Origin: an uncultured Collinsella sp.
GTDB taxonomy: Bacteria; Actinomycetota; Coriobacteriia; Coriobacteriales; Coriobacteriaceae
Length of the DNA stretch: 64,000 bases
Assembly (NCBI GenBank): GCA_934655755.1
Contig: CAKUHA010000002.1
Coordinates: 248,001 to 312,000, forward strand
Reading direction: 5' to 3'
Shown: one piece after another, positions 9,079-17,920 of the stretch
Position numbering within the stretch: the stretch's first letter is position 1
How the letters are laid out: every line of letters starts with the position of its first letter
Program-made: the position numbers and the translations under genes
Notes under the pieces: generated by a model
What the model saw: the letters and a program-made list of their open reading frames with translations, nothing else
The model's database searches: none
Told to the model about the DNA's origin: nothing

Positions 9079-10218
9079 TTACGCTGCGGTCCGTTTTGGA
9101 AGGGTCGTGAGCATGGTAGTCCCGTTCTTGGAACTCGCTTCGACCTCGACCGTGCCGTCGTGCAGCGCTGCAATCTCCCAAACAAGCGCTAGCCCGAGTC
9201 CTGCGCCGCCGTATGCCCTGCTGCGGGATTTATCCAGGCGAAAGAACGGCTGGAAGATGCTCTCACGGTACTGCTTGGGTATTCCCGGGCCCCGATCCTC
9301 GACTCGCAGGAACACGTGGCTGTCGTCGCCGCAGATGGAGACGTTGACAGTCGAGCTGGGGCGGCTGTAACGGATGGCATTTTCGACCAAGTTAAACACC
9401 AACCGATAGAGGAGCGTATCGCTTCCGATTATCAAAGCGCCTCCACTGCAATTGAGGACGATGTCTTTATGCTCGGCAAGTGGCGCAAGGTCGGTGAGGA
9501 CTTCTTCGGACAAGGGGCCAAGTTCGACATGGTCCTCGCAAGGAACGCTGCGGAGCTCACTCATCTCGAGCAACACCTTGGTCATCCGCGACATCCGCTC
9601 AGTTTGTTCTTGTAGCAGGCCGAGTAGCTCGGCTGTTTCGGGTTGCAAACCGGAGTGCTCGGAGATGAATAGTTCAATCTGTGCCTGCATAAGGGCGAGC
9701 GGGGTGCGCAGCTCGTGTGCGGCGTTGCCGGTAAACTGACGCTGTGCAGAGAACCCTTCGCCAAGACGGGCGATCATGTCGTTGAATGAGGCGCTGCATC
9801 GCTGTAGCTCGGTGGGTACATCTTTGCTGAGCTTAATTTCGCTTAGGTTGTCAGGCTGCACGCGCTCAACCTGGGCTGCAAAAGCCCGTAGCGGTTTAAG
9901 TGCACGGCCGCTCACAAAGTATGCCAGCACGCCGCCAAGTAGCGTGACTCCAGCCGTGATGCACCAGGCTGTTGCGCTAAAAGATTCCTGTGCGTCGTTT
10001 ACGACGATCGTGACCTCGTCATCGAGGGCTGTTTTTGTTGGGTCAAACGCCTGGGGCGAATCCACACCGGCAGCGTTAAAGGCCGAGATGTCGCTGCCGA
10101 TGGCATCCATGTAGCGCATGCCCGTATAGCCGACCAAGCAGTTCGTTAGCACGCACGCCGCGCACGTTAGCAGTGCCGTCATGATCGTTATGCGCCATTG
10201 CAGCGAAAGCCTTTTCAT
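9079..10218 (-). CDS. Membrane sensor histidine kinase
   Basis: A 379-residue two-component kinase. Two transmembrane helices (about residues 12-33 and 84-102) enclose a short extracytoplasmic sensor of about 50 residues. A HAMP segment (103-155) follows, then a HisKA domain with the phosphorylated His168 in AHELRTPL. The HATPase domain has N-box 'NLVENAIRYS', G1 'EDRGPGIP' and G2 'GGAGLGLAL'. Its start overlaps the stop of the response-regulator gene by 4 bp, which indicates translational coupling. The pair is divergent from the CXXC/polyferredoxin/TlpA operon and probably controls it in response to a redox or envelope thiol signal; that link is inference. Confidence 0.93.
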   Translation of the reverse strand: MKRLSLQWRITIMTALLTCAACVLTNCLVGYTGMRYMDAIGSDISAFNAAGVDSPQAFDPTKTALDDEVTIVVNDAQESFSATAWCITAGVTLLGGVLAYFVSGRALKPLRAFAAQVERVQPDNLSEIKLSKDVPTELQRCSASFNDMIARLGEGFSAQRQFTGNAAHELRTPLALMQAQIELFISEHSGLQPETAELLGLLQEQTERMSRMTKVLLEMSELRSVPCEDHVELGPLSEEVLTDLAPLAEHKDIVLNCSGGALIIGSDTLLYRLVFNLVENAIRYSRPSSTVNVSICGDDSHVFLRVEDRGPGIPKQYRESIFQPFFRLDKSRSRAYGGAGLGLALVWEIAALHDGTVEVEASSKNGTTMLTTLPKRTAA

Positions 10219-10889
10219 TCGCTGTCCTCCATAACGTAGCCCTCTCCAATCCGATTGCGAATCGGGTCGTATCCCAAAGCACTGCGCAACTTTTTTCGGA
10301 GCGACGAGATGTGAACGCGGGTCGCGTTGCTAAAGCTGTTCACGGTGCTATCCCAGACGTGTTCGATAAGCTCCTCTTGGCTTACCGGTCGCCCCTGATT
10401 AAGCATCAAGTATTCCAGGATTCCCGTTTCCTTGCGTGTAAGAGATAGAGCCTCGCTGTCCACGGAAGCGATGCGCGCCTTGGTGTCAAAGCGGAGCTTT
10501 CCGCAGGTTAAAACTATGTCGCTTTGTGTAAAGCGTCTGAGGGTAAGGCTGCGAATCCTTGCCGCAAGCTCGTCCAGATGGAACGGCTTGGTGAGGTAAT
10601 CGTTGGCGCCGGCATCGAGTCCGGCGACTTTATCGGATACTTCGCCACGCGCGGACAGAATCAGTACCTTAGTCTCGCAGTCAGTTTTCCTAAGTTCCCT
10701 GAGTACGGTCATGCCGTCGATACGGGGAAGGTTGAGGTCGAGTACCACGAGGTCGAAGGCCTCAACGTTCAGTAGGTCGAGCGCCTCCTGTCCGTCGTGA
10801 CAGCAGTCGACGCTGTACGCCAAGTTTCGCAAACTGCGCGCGATTGCATCGCACAGCGCCCGCTCGTCCTCGACGATCAAAATTCGCAT
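10215..10889 (-). CDS. OmpR/PhoB-family response regulator
   Basis: A 224-residue regulator. The receiver domain (1-115) has acidic pocket residues in VEDE (7-9), phosphoacceptor Asp51 in 'VVLDLNLPRIDGM', and the conserved Lys in 'LTKPF'. The C-terminal winged-helix DNA-binding domain (about 128-222) carries the 'TRVHISSLRKKL' recognition-helix region and an 'RIGEGYVME' wing. The ATG at 10889 is chosen because AAGGAG lies 6-7 bases upstream; an upstream in-frame ATG at 10907 lacks one. It forms an operon with the kinase (4-bp overlap). Confidence 0.93.
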   Translation of the reverse strand: MRILIVEDERALCDAIARSLRNLAYSVDCCHDGQEALDLLNVEAFDLVVLDLNLPRIDGMTVLRELRKTDCETKVLILSARGEVSDKVAGLDAGANDYLTKPFHLDELAARIRSLTLRRFTQSDIVLTCGKLRFDTKARIASVDSEALSLTRKETGILEYLMLNQGRPVSQEELIEHVWDSTVNSFSNATRVHISSLRKKLRSALGYDPIRNRIGEGYVMEDSE

Positions 10890-10979
10890 AACAGTCTCCT
10901 TGCACATTCCAAATCGCGCTTAACACGGATTTTATAGTCGATATGGTCCAATGGTCGCGTAACGAAAGGAGTGGTCAGG

Positions 10980-11126
10980 TTGTTCAAAGCGGTAAAACCC
11001 GTGGTACAGGTCGCTTTGTTGATCGTCGGAATTGCCATGGTGTGCTTTGGCGTTATGCGTGGCGAGGCGGATGCCGTGCTGGCCAAAGCGATTAGGCTGT
11101 GCTTGGAGTGTATCGGAATTGGATAA
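10980..11126 (+). CDS. CD1871A-type CXXC microprotein (TTG start)
   Basis: A 48-residue single-helix membrane peptide that ends in RLCLECIGIG and so carries a CXXC dithiol right after the helix. The TTG at 10980 has AAAGGAG 8 bases upstream, which decides the start. The sequence matches what is known as the CD1871A-family CXXC-motif protein, which typically precedes a 4Fe-4S membrane protein and a TlpA-like redoxin, as here. The 3' end overlaps the next gene by 8 bp. The likely role is carrying thiol electrons across or at the membrane for the partner proteins; this is inferred from context. Confidence 0.75.
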   Translation: MFKAVKPVVQVALLIVGIAMVCFGVMRGEADAVLAKAIRLCLECIGIG

Positions 11127-12021
11127 AAGAGAAAACACTGCGTCGCATGTTTTGGCCCGATTTCGCGGATTGATTCAGGCGGCGGCGACGCTCATCACCA
11201 ACATTCACCTGCCAAACTTTGCCAAAGGCGGCATCTATCAGGGCGCGGGAAAAACAGTCTGCGTACCTGGGCTTAATTGCTATTCGTGCCCCGCGGCAAC
11301 GGGTGCGTGCCCCATCGGGTCGTTCCAGTCGGTGGTAGGTTCATCCAAGTTCAACTTTTCTTACTATGTTACCGGTACGCTCATTTTGCTCGGTGTGCTG
11401 ATGGGACGCTTTGTATGCGGCTTTCTGTGCCCGTTTGGCTGGCTGCAGGAGCTGCTTCATAAGATTCCCGGCAAAAAGCTTTCCACGAAAAAGCTTAAGC
11501 CGCTCACGTACATCAAATACGTTGTGCTGCTGTTTGCCGTGGTGCTGCTGCCCGTCTTGGTGGTTAACGACGTGGGCATGGGCGACCCACTCTTTTGCAA
11601 GTACATCTGTCCGCAGGGTGTGCTCGAGGGTGCCATTCCGCTGGCAATTGCCAACGCCGGCATTCGATCTGCGCTGGGGCAGCTCTTTACCTGGAAACTT
11701 GCCGTTCTCATTGCCGTGGTAGTGCTGAGCGTTTTGTTCTACCGCCCTTTCTGCAAATGGATTTGTCCACTCGGCGCATTCTATGCGCTCATGAATAGGG
11801 TGTCCTTGTTGGGGATTCAGGTTGACGCGTGCAAATGCGTCTCGTGCGGCAAGTGCTCAAAGGTTTGTCAGATGGACGTTGATGTGGTCCGCGCGCCCAA
11901 TCATACCGAATGTATCCGGTGCGGAAAGTGCATCGGGGCCTGTCCCGTTGATGCCATCAGCTATCGCTATGGCCTGGATGTGTCGGCGGAAAAGCTTCCC
12001 TTGACCGCCGATAAAAAGTAA
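11119..12021 (+). CDS. Membrane polyferredoxin, 4Fe-4S (NapH/CcoG-like)
   Basis: About 300 residues with several membrane helices and many Cys motifs. Near the N-terminus are 'CVPGLNCYSCPAATGACP' and the membrane-associated pairs 'CGFLCPFGW', 'CKYICPQG' and 'CKWICPLG' of the Fer4_5/NapH family. Two ferredoxin clusters lie near the C-terminus ('CKCVSCGKCSKVC' and 'CIRCGKCIGACP'). I place the start at the TTG at 11119, which overlaps the CXXC gene's stop (TTGGATAA) and has GGAG upstream; no ATG fits. It probably moves electrons from a cytosolic donor to the external TlpA-like protein. It is the middle gene of a three-gene operon. Confidence 0.85.
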   Translation: MDKRENTASHVLARFRGLIQAAATLITNIHLPNFAKGGIYQGAGKTVCVPGLNCYSCPAATGACPIGSFQSVVGSSKFNFSYYVTGTLILLGVLMGRFVCGFLCPFGWLQELLHKIPGKKLSTKKLKPLTYIKYVVLLFAVVLLPVLVVNDVGMGDPLFCKYICPQGVLEGAIPLAIANAGIRSALGQLFTWKLAVLIAVVVLSVLFYRPFCKWICPLGAFYALMNRVSLLGIQVDACKCVSCGKCSKVCQMDVDVVRAPNHTECIRCGKCIGACPVDAISYRYGLDVSAEKLPLTADKK

Positions 12022-12051
12022 AACAAGCTTCGACAAAACGGAGGAATGACC

Positions 12052-13014
12052 ATGAAGCTTTCTAAGATTGCGGCCCTGTTTATGGTGCCGGTGCTGGCTC
12101 TGTGTCTTGTGGCGTGTTCGGCGCCCGGTGGCAACGCGAGCGAATCTACGGGCTCCGATCCTAAGATCGCGGAGCTCATTGCGCAAGAGCCGGCCAACGC
12201 CGACGAGGCCGCCGAGCTGTATGCGAAGCTCATGCAGAAGGAGAACGATATCCTTTCGAGCGATAATGCGCTGTGGGAAAAGGTATTCAATGCAGCAAAT
12301 AAAGAGTCGACAATGATTGAGGACGGCAGCAATTACGGCGATTTCCTGCTCAAGACCATCGACGGCGCCAAGGACGAGTTCACGGCGGATGAGCTTAAGA
12401 CGCTCAAGGCTGGTGCGCAGCAGATCAAGGAGATCGAGGACAAGCTCGAGAGCTTGGAGAAGGAGTTTCCCGGATGCGGCAGCACGCCCGGCGAGGGGGA
12501 GAGCGTCGATGCCTCGACCGCAGGCATGACCAACGGCGAGAGCGGGGAGACGAAGTTCCCCAGCTTTAAGGGCAAAGACCTGGACGGCAACGATGTAAGC
12601 AGCGACGAGCTGTTCTCCAAAAACAAGGTGACCGTCATGAACTTTTGGTTTACCACCTGCAAGCCCTGCGTGGGCGAGCTGGGCGATCTGGAAGAGCTCA
12701 ACAAAGAGCTCGCCGCAAAGGGCGGTCAGGTCGTGGGCGTTAATTCCTTTACGCTCGATGGCAACAAAGACGAGGTGGCAGACGCCAAGGACGTACTTTC
12801 CAAGAAGGGCGTGACGTACAAGAACATCTGGTTCAAGTCGGATAGCGAGGCCGGCAAGTTCACCTCCAACTTGTACTCGTTCCCGACCACCTACGTGATC
12901 GACCAGAACGGCAACATCGTTGGAGAGCCAATCATGGGCGGCATCAACTCCGCCGAGCAGCGAGAGGCGCTCAACAAGCTGATCGATCAGGCGCTTGCTA
13001 AGAGCGAGCAGTAA
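12052..13014 (+). CDS. TlpA/ResA-like thioredoxin-fold lipoprotein
   Basis: A 320-residue lipoprotein. The signal peptide has lipobox LVAC with Cys22. Residues about 35-150 are a helical, Lys/Glu-rich spacer, and the C-terminal 150 residues are a redoxin domain with active site 'FWFTTCKPCVGEL' (CKPC) and the cis-Pro region 'FPTTYVIDQNG'. The second ATG of the pair at 12046/12052 is used because GGAGGA at 12040-12045 touches the first. The protein faces outside and should exchange disulfides, reduced through the membrane polyferredoxin and CXXC peptide encoded just upstream. The operon ends at the terminator at 13068. Confidence 0.88.
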   Translation: MKLSKIAALFMVPVLALCLVACSAPGGNASESTGSDPKIAELIAQEPANADEAAELYAKLMQKENDILSSDNALWEKVFNAANKESTMIEDGSNYGDFLLKTIDGAKDEFTADELKTLKAGAQQIKEIEDKLESLEKEFPGCGSTPGEGESVDASTAGMTNGESGETKFPSFKGKDLDGNDVSSDELFSKNKVTVMNFWFTTCKPCVGELGDLEELNKELAAKGGQVVGVNSFTLDGNKDEVADAKDVLSKKGVTYKNIWFKSDSEAGKFTSNLYSFPTTYVIDQNGNIVGEPIMGGINSAEQREALNKLIDQALAKSEQ

Positions 13015-13021
13015 GTCCGAA

Positions 13022-13050
13022 TGTGACAAAGGGACAGTCCCTTTGTCACA
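13022..13050. repeat. TGTGACAAAGGGAC-type hairpin repeat, copy 1
   Basis: A perfect 14-bp inverted repeat: TGTGACAAAGGGAC then, after one base, GTCCCTTTGTCACA. It lies just after the tlpA-like stop codon. Other copies in this window start at 16487, 17871, 54655 and 55910. Confidence 0.85.
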
Positions 13051-13067
13051 CCGTCGATGTTATGTGC

Positions 13068-13108
13068 GGGATGGTGCGCCACGTGGCGTGCCATCCCGTT
13101 CGTTTTTT
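13068..13108 (+). terminator. Terminator of the TlpA operon
   Basis: A strong stem GGGATGGTGCGCC/GGCGTGCCATCCC with a 4-base loop, followed by a run of six T. Confidence 0.85.
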
Positions 13109-13231
13109 GGCGCGCTTCGTTACATTCCTCACTGGTGCCGGCAAAAAATGGGGATAGAGTAGGACAAACGCGTCGAATACGAACGGCGGGGGAGAGCGGG
13201 CAGGGTGCCTGCGCGGGAGAGGTTGCCGTCC

Positions 13232-16200
13232 ATGCTGGAGCTCAAAGGAATTTGCAAAAGGTACACTACGCAGTCGTTTACGCAGGTGGCGCTCGACAAC
13301 GTAAGCCTGTCTTTTCGCGATAACGAGTTCGTGGCCATTCTGGGTCCCTCGGGCTCGGGTAAAACTACGATGCTCAACGTTATTGGCGGACTCGACCACT
13401 TTGACTCGGGTGATCTGCTCATCGACGGCATTTCGACCAAGGACTTTCGCGATCGCGATTGGGATGCCTATCGCAACAACCGCATCGGCTTTGTGTTCCA
13501 GAGCTATAACCTCATTCCGCATCAGACTATTTTGGAAAACGTGGAGCTGGCGCTTACGCTCACGGGCGTGGGTCATGCCGAGCGCCGCCAGCGTGCGCGC
13601 GAGGCGTTGGAGAAAGTCGGCCTGGGCGAGCACATTAACAAGCGCCCGAGCCAGCTATCGGGCGGACAGATGCAGCGCGTGGCTATTGCCCGTGCCCTGA
13701 TCAACGATCCCGAGATTGTGCTGGCTGACGAGCCGACCGGTGCTTTGGATTCAACGACATCCGTACAGGTCATGGATCTGCTCAAGGACGTTGCGCGCGA
13801 CCGTCTGGTCATCATGGTCACGCACAATCCTGAGTTGGCGTACCAGTACGCCACGCGCATCGTCAACTTGGCGGACGGCAAGATCACCGACGATTCCGAC
13901 CCCTTTGATGTAGTAAAGGCCGCACGTCGCGAGGCTAAGCCTACGCGCAAAACCTCGATGAGCTTTGTGACAGCGCTGGGGCTTTCTGCCCGAAACCTCA
14001 TGACCAAAAAGGGTCGCACGGCCATGACGGCCTTTGCGGGCTCGATTGGCATTATCGGTATCGCGGCGATTCTGGCGCTGTCCAACGGCGTAAACGACTA
14101 CATCAAAAAGGTCGAGGAGGATACGCTTTCGAGCTATCCGCTCACCATTTCCAAGCAGGATTACGACCTGTCGTCCATGATGGGCGGAGAGGGGGCCACG
14201 GACGTCGATGCGTCCAAGAACGAGGGTTCGTCCGACGACGGTGCCGACGGCAAGGCCCAGGGGACCGATAAGATCCCTGTGGTCACGGCCGTAAAGGATA
14301 TGTTTGCGAGCGTTAAGTCCAACGACATGACGAGCTTTAAGGCATGGCTCGATGCCGGTGGCGACGGCATCGATAAAGAGGTCAATGCCATTCAGTACAG
14401 CTACGGCGTGACGCCAGTTGTGTATCGCGCGGGCAAGGGAGACGAGAAGCCCGTGCGCCTGGTGCCCAATGCGATGACCGAGGCTATGAGCGGCGGCGCG
14501 AGCTCGGCGGCGACGGTGAGTATGGACTCTATGGGCACTTCGGTCTTTAACGAGATGATTGACGACCAGAGCTTGCTCGACAGTCAGTATGACGTGGTCG
14601 CTGGCCATTGGCCTACGTCTGCCAACGAGGCGGTGATGGTGCTTTCGAGCCGCGGCACGGTGGGCGACTACACGCTCTACAGCATTGGCGCGCTGGATAT
14701 CGATGAGCTCAACGACCTGGTCAACAGTGCCATGACGGCCGACGGCGAGGTCAAAACGCCGCAGGCCACTGCCGACTTTACGTACGAGGACGCGCTGTCA
14801 ACGACGTTTAAGGTGCTGTCGCCGGTCGATGCGTATCGCAAAAACGAAGAGACCGGCATGTGGACTGACATGTCTGGCGACGCCGACTTTATGACGGCCA
14901 AGGTTGCCGACGGCATTGACGTGCGTATTGTGGGCGTGGTGCGACCTAACGAGACGGCCAATGCGAGTGCATTGTCTCCGGGCATTGCCTATACGCATGC
15001 ACTGACTCGCCAGCTTATGGAGCGTGCCGCCGATTCGCAGATTGTGCAAGAGCAACTTGCCCATCCCGAGACGGATGTCTTTACGGGCAAGTCTTTCGAT
15101 GAACTGCAGGGCGAGGCAAAACAGGGCGTGGATCTGGGCAGCATGTTCAGTGTGGACGAGGCGGCGCTCAAGAGCGCGTTCTCGTTTGATACGTCTGCAC
15201 TCTCGGGTGCGGCTGGCGGTATGGACTTGTCGGGTATCGACTTATCCGGGCTGGACATTGACCTTTCGGGCGTTGGTAAGGACATCGACTTCAGCGACAT
15301 CATGGCCAAAGCGCCAACCCCAGATTTCTCGGGCATCTTTGACGGTCTGGAACTCACACCCGAGCAAATGCAGCAGGTGGGAACACTAGCCAACCAGCTG
15401 TTTGAGGGCTTTATGCAGTCCGATCAGTTTAAGGCCCTGACGCCCGAGGACCTTAAGGACGCATCGAAGCTCGCCTCCGCGTTCTCGGCATATCTCGAAA
15501 ACGATACCGCGGCGCAGCAGTGCTTGGCCCAGCTCAAGGCGCTGGGTGGCGACGCTCTTGCCGAGCGCCTGCAGCAAGCCATGACCGATTACGTGCAAAA
15601 GCAGCTGGCTCCTTACTTGCAGCAGGCTATGGACCAGGTAATGAAGACAATTAGCGACCAGATCGCGACGACCGTGTCGTCACAGCTCAAAGCGGGCGCG
15701 GCGGGACTCATGGCCCAGATGGCCACTCAGATGTCTTCGAGCTTCGCCAACTTGGCAAGCGCCATGCGTGTGGACGCCAGCGCCTTTGCCAATGCCATTC
15801 ACTTCAACATGGATGCCGAGGACCTGAGCTCGCTCATGATGAGCTATGCCAAGGCGTCGCAGCTCACCTACGACAACAACCTGACCACGTTGGGTTACGC
15901 CGATGAGGCCGACCCCATCTCGGTCAAAATCTTCCCGCGCGACTTTGAGGCCAAGGAACGCGTGCTCGACCATATCGATGCGTACAACGAGCAGGTTAAG
16001 GCTGCCGGGCACGATGAACAGGCCATCTCGTATACCGACTACATGGGCATCATCATGGGCTCGGTGACCGATATCGTAAACACTATCAGCTTGGTGCTCA
16101 TCGCGTTCGTGAGCATCAGCCTGGTCGTGAGCTCCATCATGATCGGTATCATCACCTACATCAGCGTGCTGGAGCGCAAAAAGGAGATCGGCATCCTGCG

Positions 16201-16486
16201 CGCGATTGGTGCATCGAAGCGCAACGTGGCAAACGTGTTCAATGCCGAGACCTTTATCGAAGGTCTTATCGCTGGTGTTTTTGCCATCGTTGTCGTGGTG
16301 CTCGTGAGCTTCCCGGTCAATGCTTGGGCTCTTGCGACCAAGCAAGTACCCAACCTGATGAGCCTTCCAGTGCAAGATGCACTGGTGCTCATCGCGATCT
16401 CGGTGGTGCTGACGGTCGTCGCCGGCCTGCTGCCAGCCCGCAGCGCATCCAAGAAAGACCCCGTGGAGGCCCTGCGCTCGGAATAA
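13232..16486 (+). CDS. ABC transporter ATPase-permease fusion, MacB/FtsX type
   Basis: A 1084-residue fusion. Residues 1-235 are an ABC ATPase (Walker A GPSGSGKTT at 38-46, signature 'LSGGQMQRVAIARAL', Walker B 'IVLADEPTGALD', H-loop 'MVTHN'). A first membrane helix sits near 275-295, then a very large extracytoplasmic domain of about 640 residues, then the three-helix FtsX/MacB_PCD core in the last 160 residues ('ERKKEIGILRAIGASKRNV'). The outer domain is Ala/Gln-rich, probably partly coiled coil, and contains a short Asp-Leu-Ser-Gly repeat around residues 665-690. The ATG at 13232 is preferred for its upstream GGAGAGG; a GTG at 13205 is possible. Family members export peptides or drive envelope machinery. 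The substrate is unknown. Confidence 0.9.
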   Translation: MLELKGICKRYTTQSFTQVALDNVSLSFRDNEFVAILGPSGSGKTTMLNVIGGLDHFDSGDLLIDGISTKDFRDRDWDAYRNNRIGFVFQSYNLIPHQTILENVELALTLTGVGHAERRQRAREALEKVGLGEHINKRPSQLSGGQMQRVAIARALINDPEIVLADEPTGALDSTTSVQVMDLLKDVARDRLVIMVTHNPELAYQYATRIVNLADGKITDDSDPFDVVKAARREAKPTRKTSMSFVTALGLSARNLMTKKGRTAMTAFAGSIGIIGIAAILALSNGVNDYIKKVEEDTLSSYPLTISKQDYDLSSMMGGEGATDVDASKNEGSSDDGADGKAQGTDKIPVVTAVKDMFASVKSNDMTSFKAWLDAGGDGIDKEVNAIQYSYGVTPVVYRAGKGDEKPVRLVPNAMTEAMSGGASSAATVSMDSMGTSVFNEMIDDQSLLDSQYDVVAGHWPTSANEAVMVLSSRGTVGDYTLYSIGALDIDELNDLVNSAMTADGEVKTPQATADFTYEDALSTTFKVLSPVDAYRKNEETGMWTDMSGDADFMTAKVADGIDVRIVGVVRPNETANASALSPGIAYTHALTRQLMERAADSQIVQEQLAHPETDVFTGKSFDELQGEAKQGVDLGSMFSVDEAALKSAFSFDTSALSGAAGGMDLSGIDLSGLDIDLSGVGKDIDFSDIMAKAPTPDFSGIFDGLELTPEQMQQVGTLANQLFEGFMQSDQFKALTPEDLKDASKLASAFSAYLENDTAAQQCLAQLKALGGDALAERLQQAMTDYVQKQLAPYLQQAMDQVMKTISDQIATTVSSQLKAGAAGLMAQMATQMSSSFANLASAMRVDASAFANAIHFNMDAEDLSSLMMSYAKASQLTYDNNLTTLGYADEADPISVKIFPRDFEAKERVLDHIDAYNEQVKAAGHDEQAISYTDYMGIIMGSVTDIVNTISLVLIAFVSISLVVSSIMIGIITYISVLERKKEIGILRAIGASKRNVANVFNAETFIEGLIAGVFAIVVVVLVSFPVNAWALATKQVPNLMSLPVQDALVLIAISVVLTVVAGLLPARSASKKDPVEALRSE

Positions 16487-16515
16487 TGTGACAGAGGGAC
16501 AGTTTCTTTGGCACA
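16487..16515. repeat. TGTGACA-type hairpin repeat, degenerate copy
   Basis: TGTGACAGAGGGAC followed by AGTTTCTTTGGCACA. It is a decayed version of the copy at 13022 and begins within 1 base of the ABC gene's stop codon. Confidence 0.65.
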
Positions 16516-16530
16516 TTCATCTCCCTACAC

Positions 16531-17664
16531 CTAGTTCGTTTTGCCCATCAGCGTGATGCGGATGGTTGGATGGGTGTACTCGTCAAACTCGTCCTCGGGA
16601 TCCGTGTCAAACGAGTAATACGCTTTGATAGGGTCGTCACTCGTCCTGATAGAGATTCTCTCGTAGAGCGAGCCGTTCAAAAAAGCCTGCCTGAACTCTT
16701 CGGGGAGCTTCTGCGGTGCTAGGAGCTCGGGGCTTGCGGTCTTGACGTCTATGGTTTGGACGACAGAGGAAAGCTCGCCAAGGTCGAGCTCGATACGGGC
16801 GAGGTTGTCCTCGAGGCTCGCATCGGGGTCGACCTCTGCCGCGTAACTCACTTCCGTGAGCGTCCCCTTGTTGTCAAAATCCAGGTACGTATAGGTCTTC
16901 TGGGCATCGGAGTCGCCGTCGTGCAGATAGCCGCGGACGTGGTAGCCGTAATCTTGATATCGCTCGCAGGGGTCATCGGCGGACACGTACTCGCATGAGG
17001 GCTCGAGCGCCTTGCGAGCGATGGCGATCTGCTCGGCCGCGGCCGCGGCGTTTTCTTGCATCTCGATGTTTCCCTGCGCCAGCTGTGGGATATAGGCACC
17101 GCACACGATTGCGAGGGGTAGCGCCACAAGCGCGACGATCCACTTTTTTGCACGGGGGATGGGCACGCCACAGGCCTCTGCCATGGCCTTCGCGTTGGCA
17201 AAGCTCTCGGCAAGCACGTCTGCCGCGGTGGCGACGGCGCCTGCGGCAGCGGCGACTTCTGCCGCGCCGCCCAGGTTGCGTGCAGCCTCGTTGTCGCTGT
17301 TCTTGAGCAGGCGTGCGGCGGCCTGCGTGCCAACAACGCCTGCGATCTGTGCCGAGCGGTCTTTCTCGCTCTGCTCGACGGCGAGCCGGTACTGCATTTC
17401 CTTCCACTGCTTGCCACGCATGCCAAAGCGCGGGGCGAGAGCGCAATAACAGAATATGACGAGCTCGATGGCGGTGAGCACCAAGGCGGTCATCATGCCC
17501 GTCTCTTGGAAGCCTTCGTGATGGAAGACGATGTCGTCGATCATTTCGAAGGGAATAATCGATAAGGGCAGCACGAATGCCATGGCAAGCGCCGCTCCGG
17601 CAACCTTGGGGCAGATGCAGTATCGCTGGATGCGCTTACGTTCTTGTTCGGAGAGTGCTGCCAT
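16531..17664 (-). CDS. Membrane protein of unknown function
   Basis: A 377-residue protein. Two helices near the N-terminus (about residues 22-42 and 58-80) are followed by an Ala-rich cytosolic helical region (about 110-165), a third helix (about 172-192), and a soluble C-terminal domain of about 170 residues that ends in a beta-rich 'THPTIRITLMGK' segment. The ribosome-binding site AAGGACC fits the ATG. It is transcribed alone and converges on the ABC gene. I do not recognise the family. The layout suggests a sensor or envelope protein with an exposed C-terminal domain. Confidence 0.65.
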   Translation of the reverse strand: MAALSEQERKRIQRYCICPKVAGAALAMAFVLPLSIIPFEMIDDIVFHHEGFQETGMMTALVLTAIELVIFCYCALAPRFGMRGKQWKEMQYRLAVEQSEKDRSAQIAGVVGTQAAARLLKNSDNEAARNLGGAAEVAAAAGAVATAADVLAESFANAKAMAEACGVPIPRAKKWIVALVALPLAIVCGAYIPQLAQGNIEMQENAAAAAEQIAIARKALEPSCEYVSADDPCERYQDYGYHVRGYLHDGDSDAQKTYTYLDFDNKGTLTEVSYAAEVDPDASLEDNLARIELDLGELSSVVQTIDVKTASPELLAPQKLPEEFRQAFLNGSLYERISIRTSDDPIKAYYSFDTDPEDEFDEYTHPTIRITLMGKTN

Positions 17665-17785
17665 GGCTGGTCCTTGGTGTCGTGGCGGTCGTTGTGGCGC
17701 GATGCCGTCATATGTGACTTAGTATAGAGAATCCCGTCATCGGTGAGCGCAGGTCATACGGCAAAAGTGCCACGACTGCCCTGGT

Positions 17786-17835
17786 TTAGAGCGGGTGCTC
17801 CTGCGCCCACGCGATGATGCCGCCCGATACGTATG
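17786..17835 (-). pseudogene. Remnant of a glutaredoxin C-terminus
   Basis: Read on the minus strand this gives YVSGGIIAWAQEHPL and a stop. It closely matches the C-terminus of the intact glutaredoxin gene at 24366-24611 (YESSDIIAWAQENLL-stop). Upstream sequence no longer reads as glutaredoxin; a hairpin repeat (17871) lies 36 bp away. It is therefore the tail of a deleted paralogue. Confidence 0.6.
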
Positions 17836-17870
17836 TGTGCCAAAATAAGCACTCGTATGATGATTTGCAA

Positions 17871-17899
17871 TGTGACAAAGGGACTGTCCCTTTGTCACA
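17871..17899. repeat. TGTGACAAAGGGAC-type hairpin repeat, copy 3
   Basis: A perfect inverted repeat of the same family as 13022, with T as the central base. It ends about 20 bases before the dus start and would form a stem in that 5' untranslated region. Confidence 0.8.
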
Positions 17900-17920
17900 T
17901 TGAGTTGAGAGTGGATGTTG

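Noticed and set aside
8160..9185. Long minus-strand frame opposite guaA
   Set aside because: It is the complement of a well-recognised gene and its translation is low-complexity.
13022..13050. Calling the TGTGACA hairpin a simple terminator
   Set aside because: No T run follows, a proper terminator is present at 13068, and the same sequence recurs also upstream of a gene start (17871).
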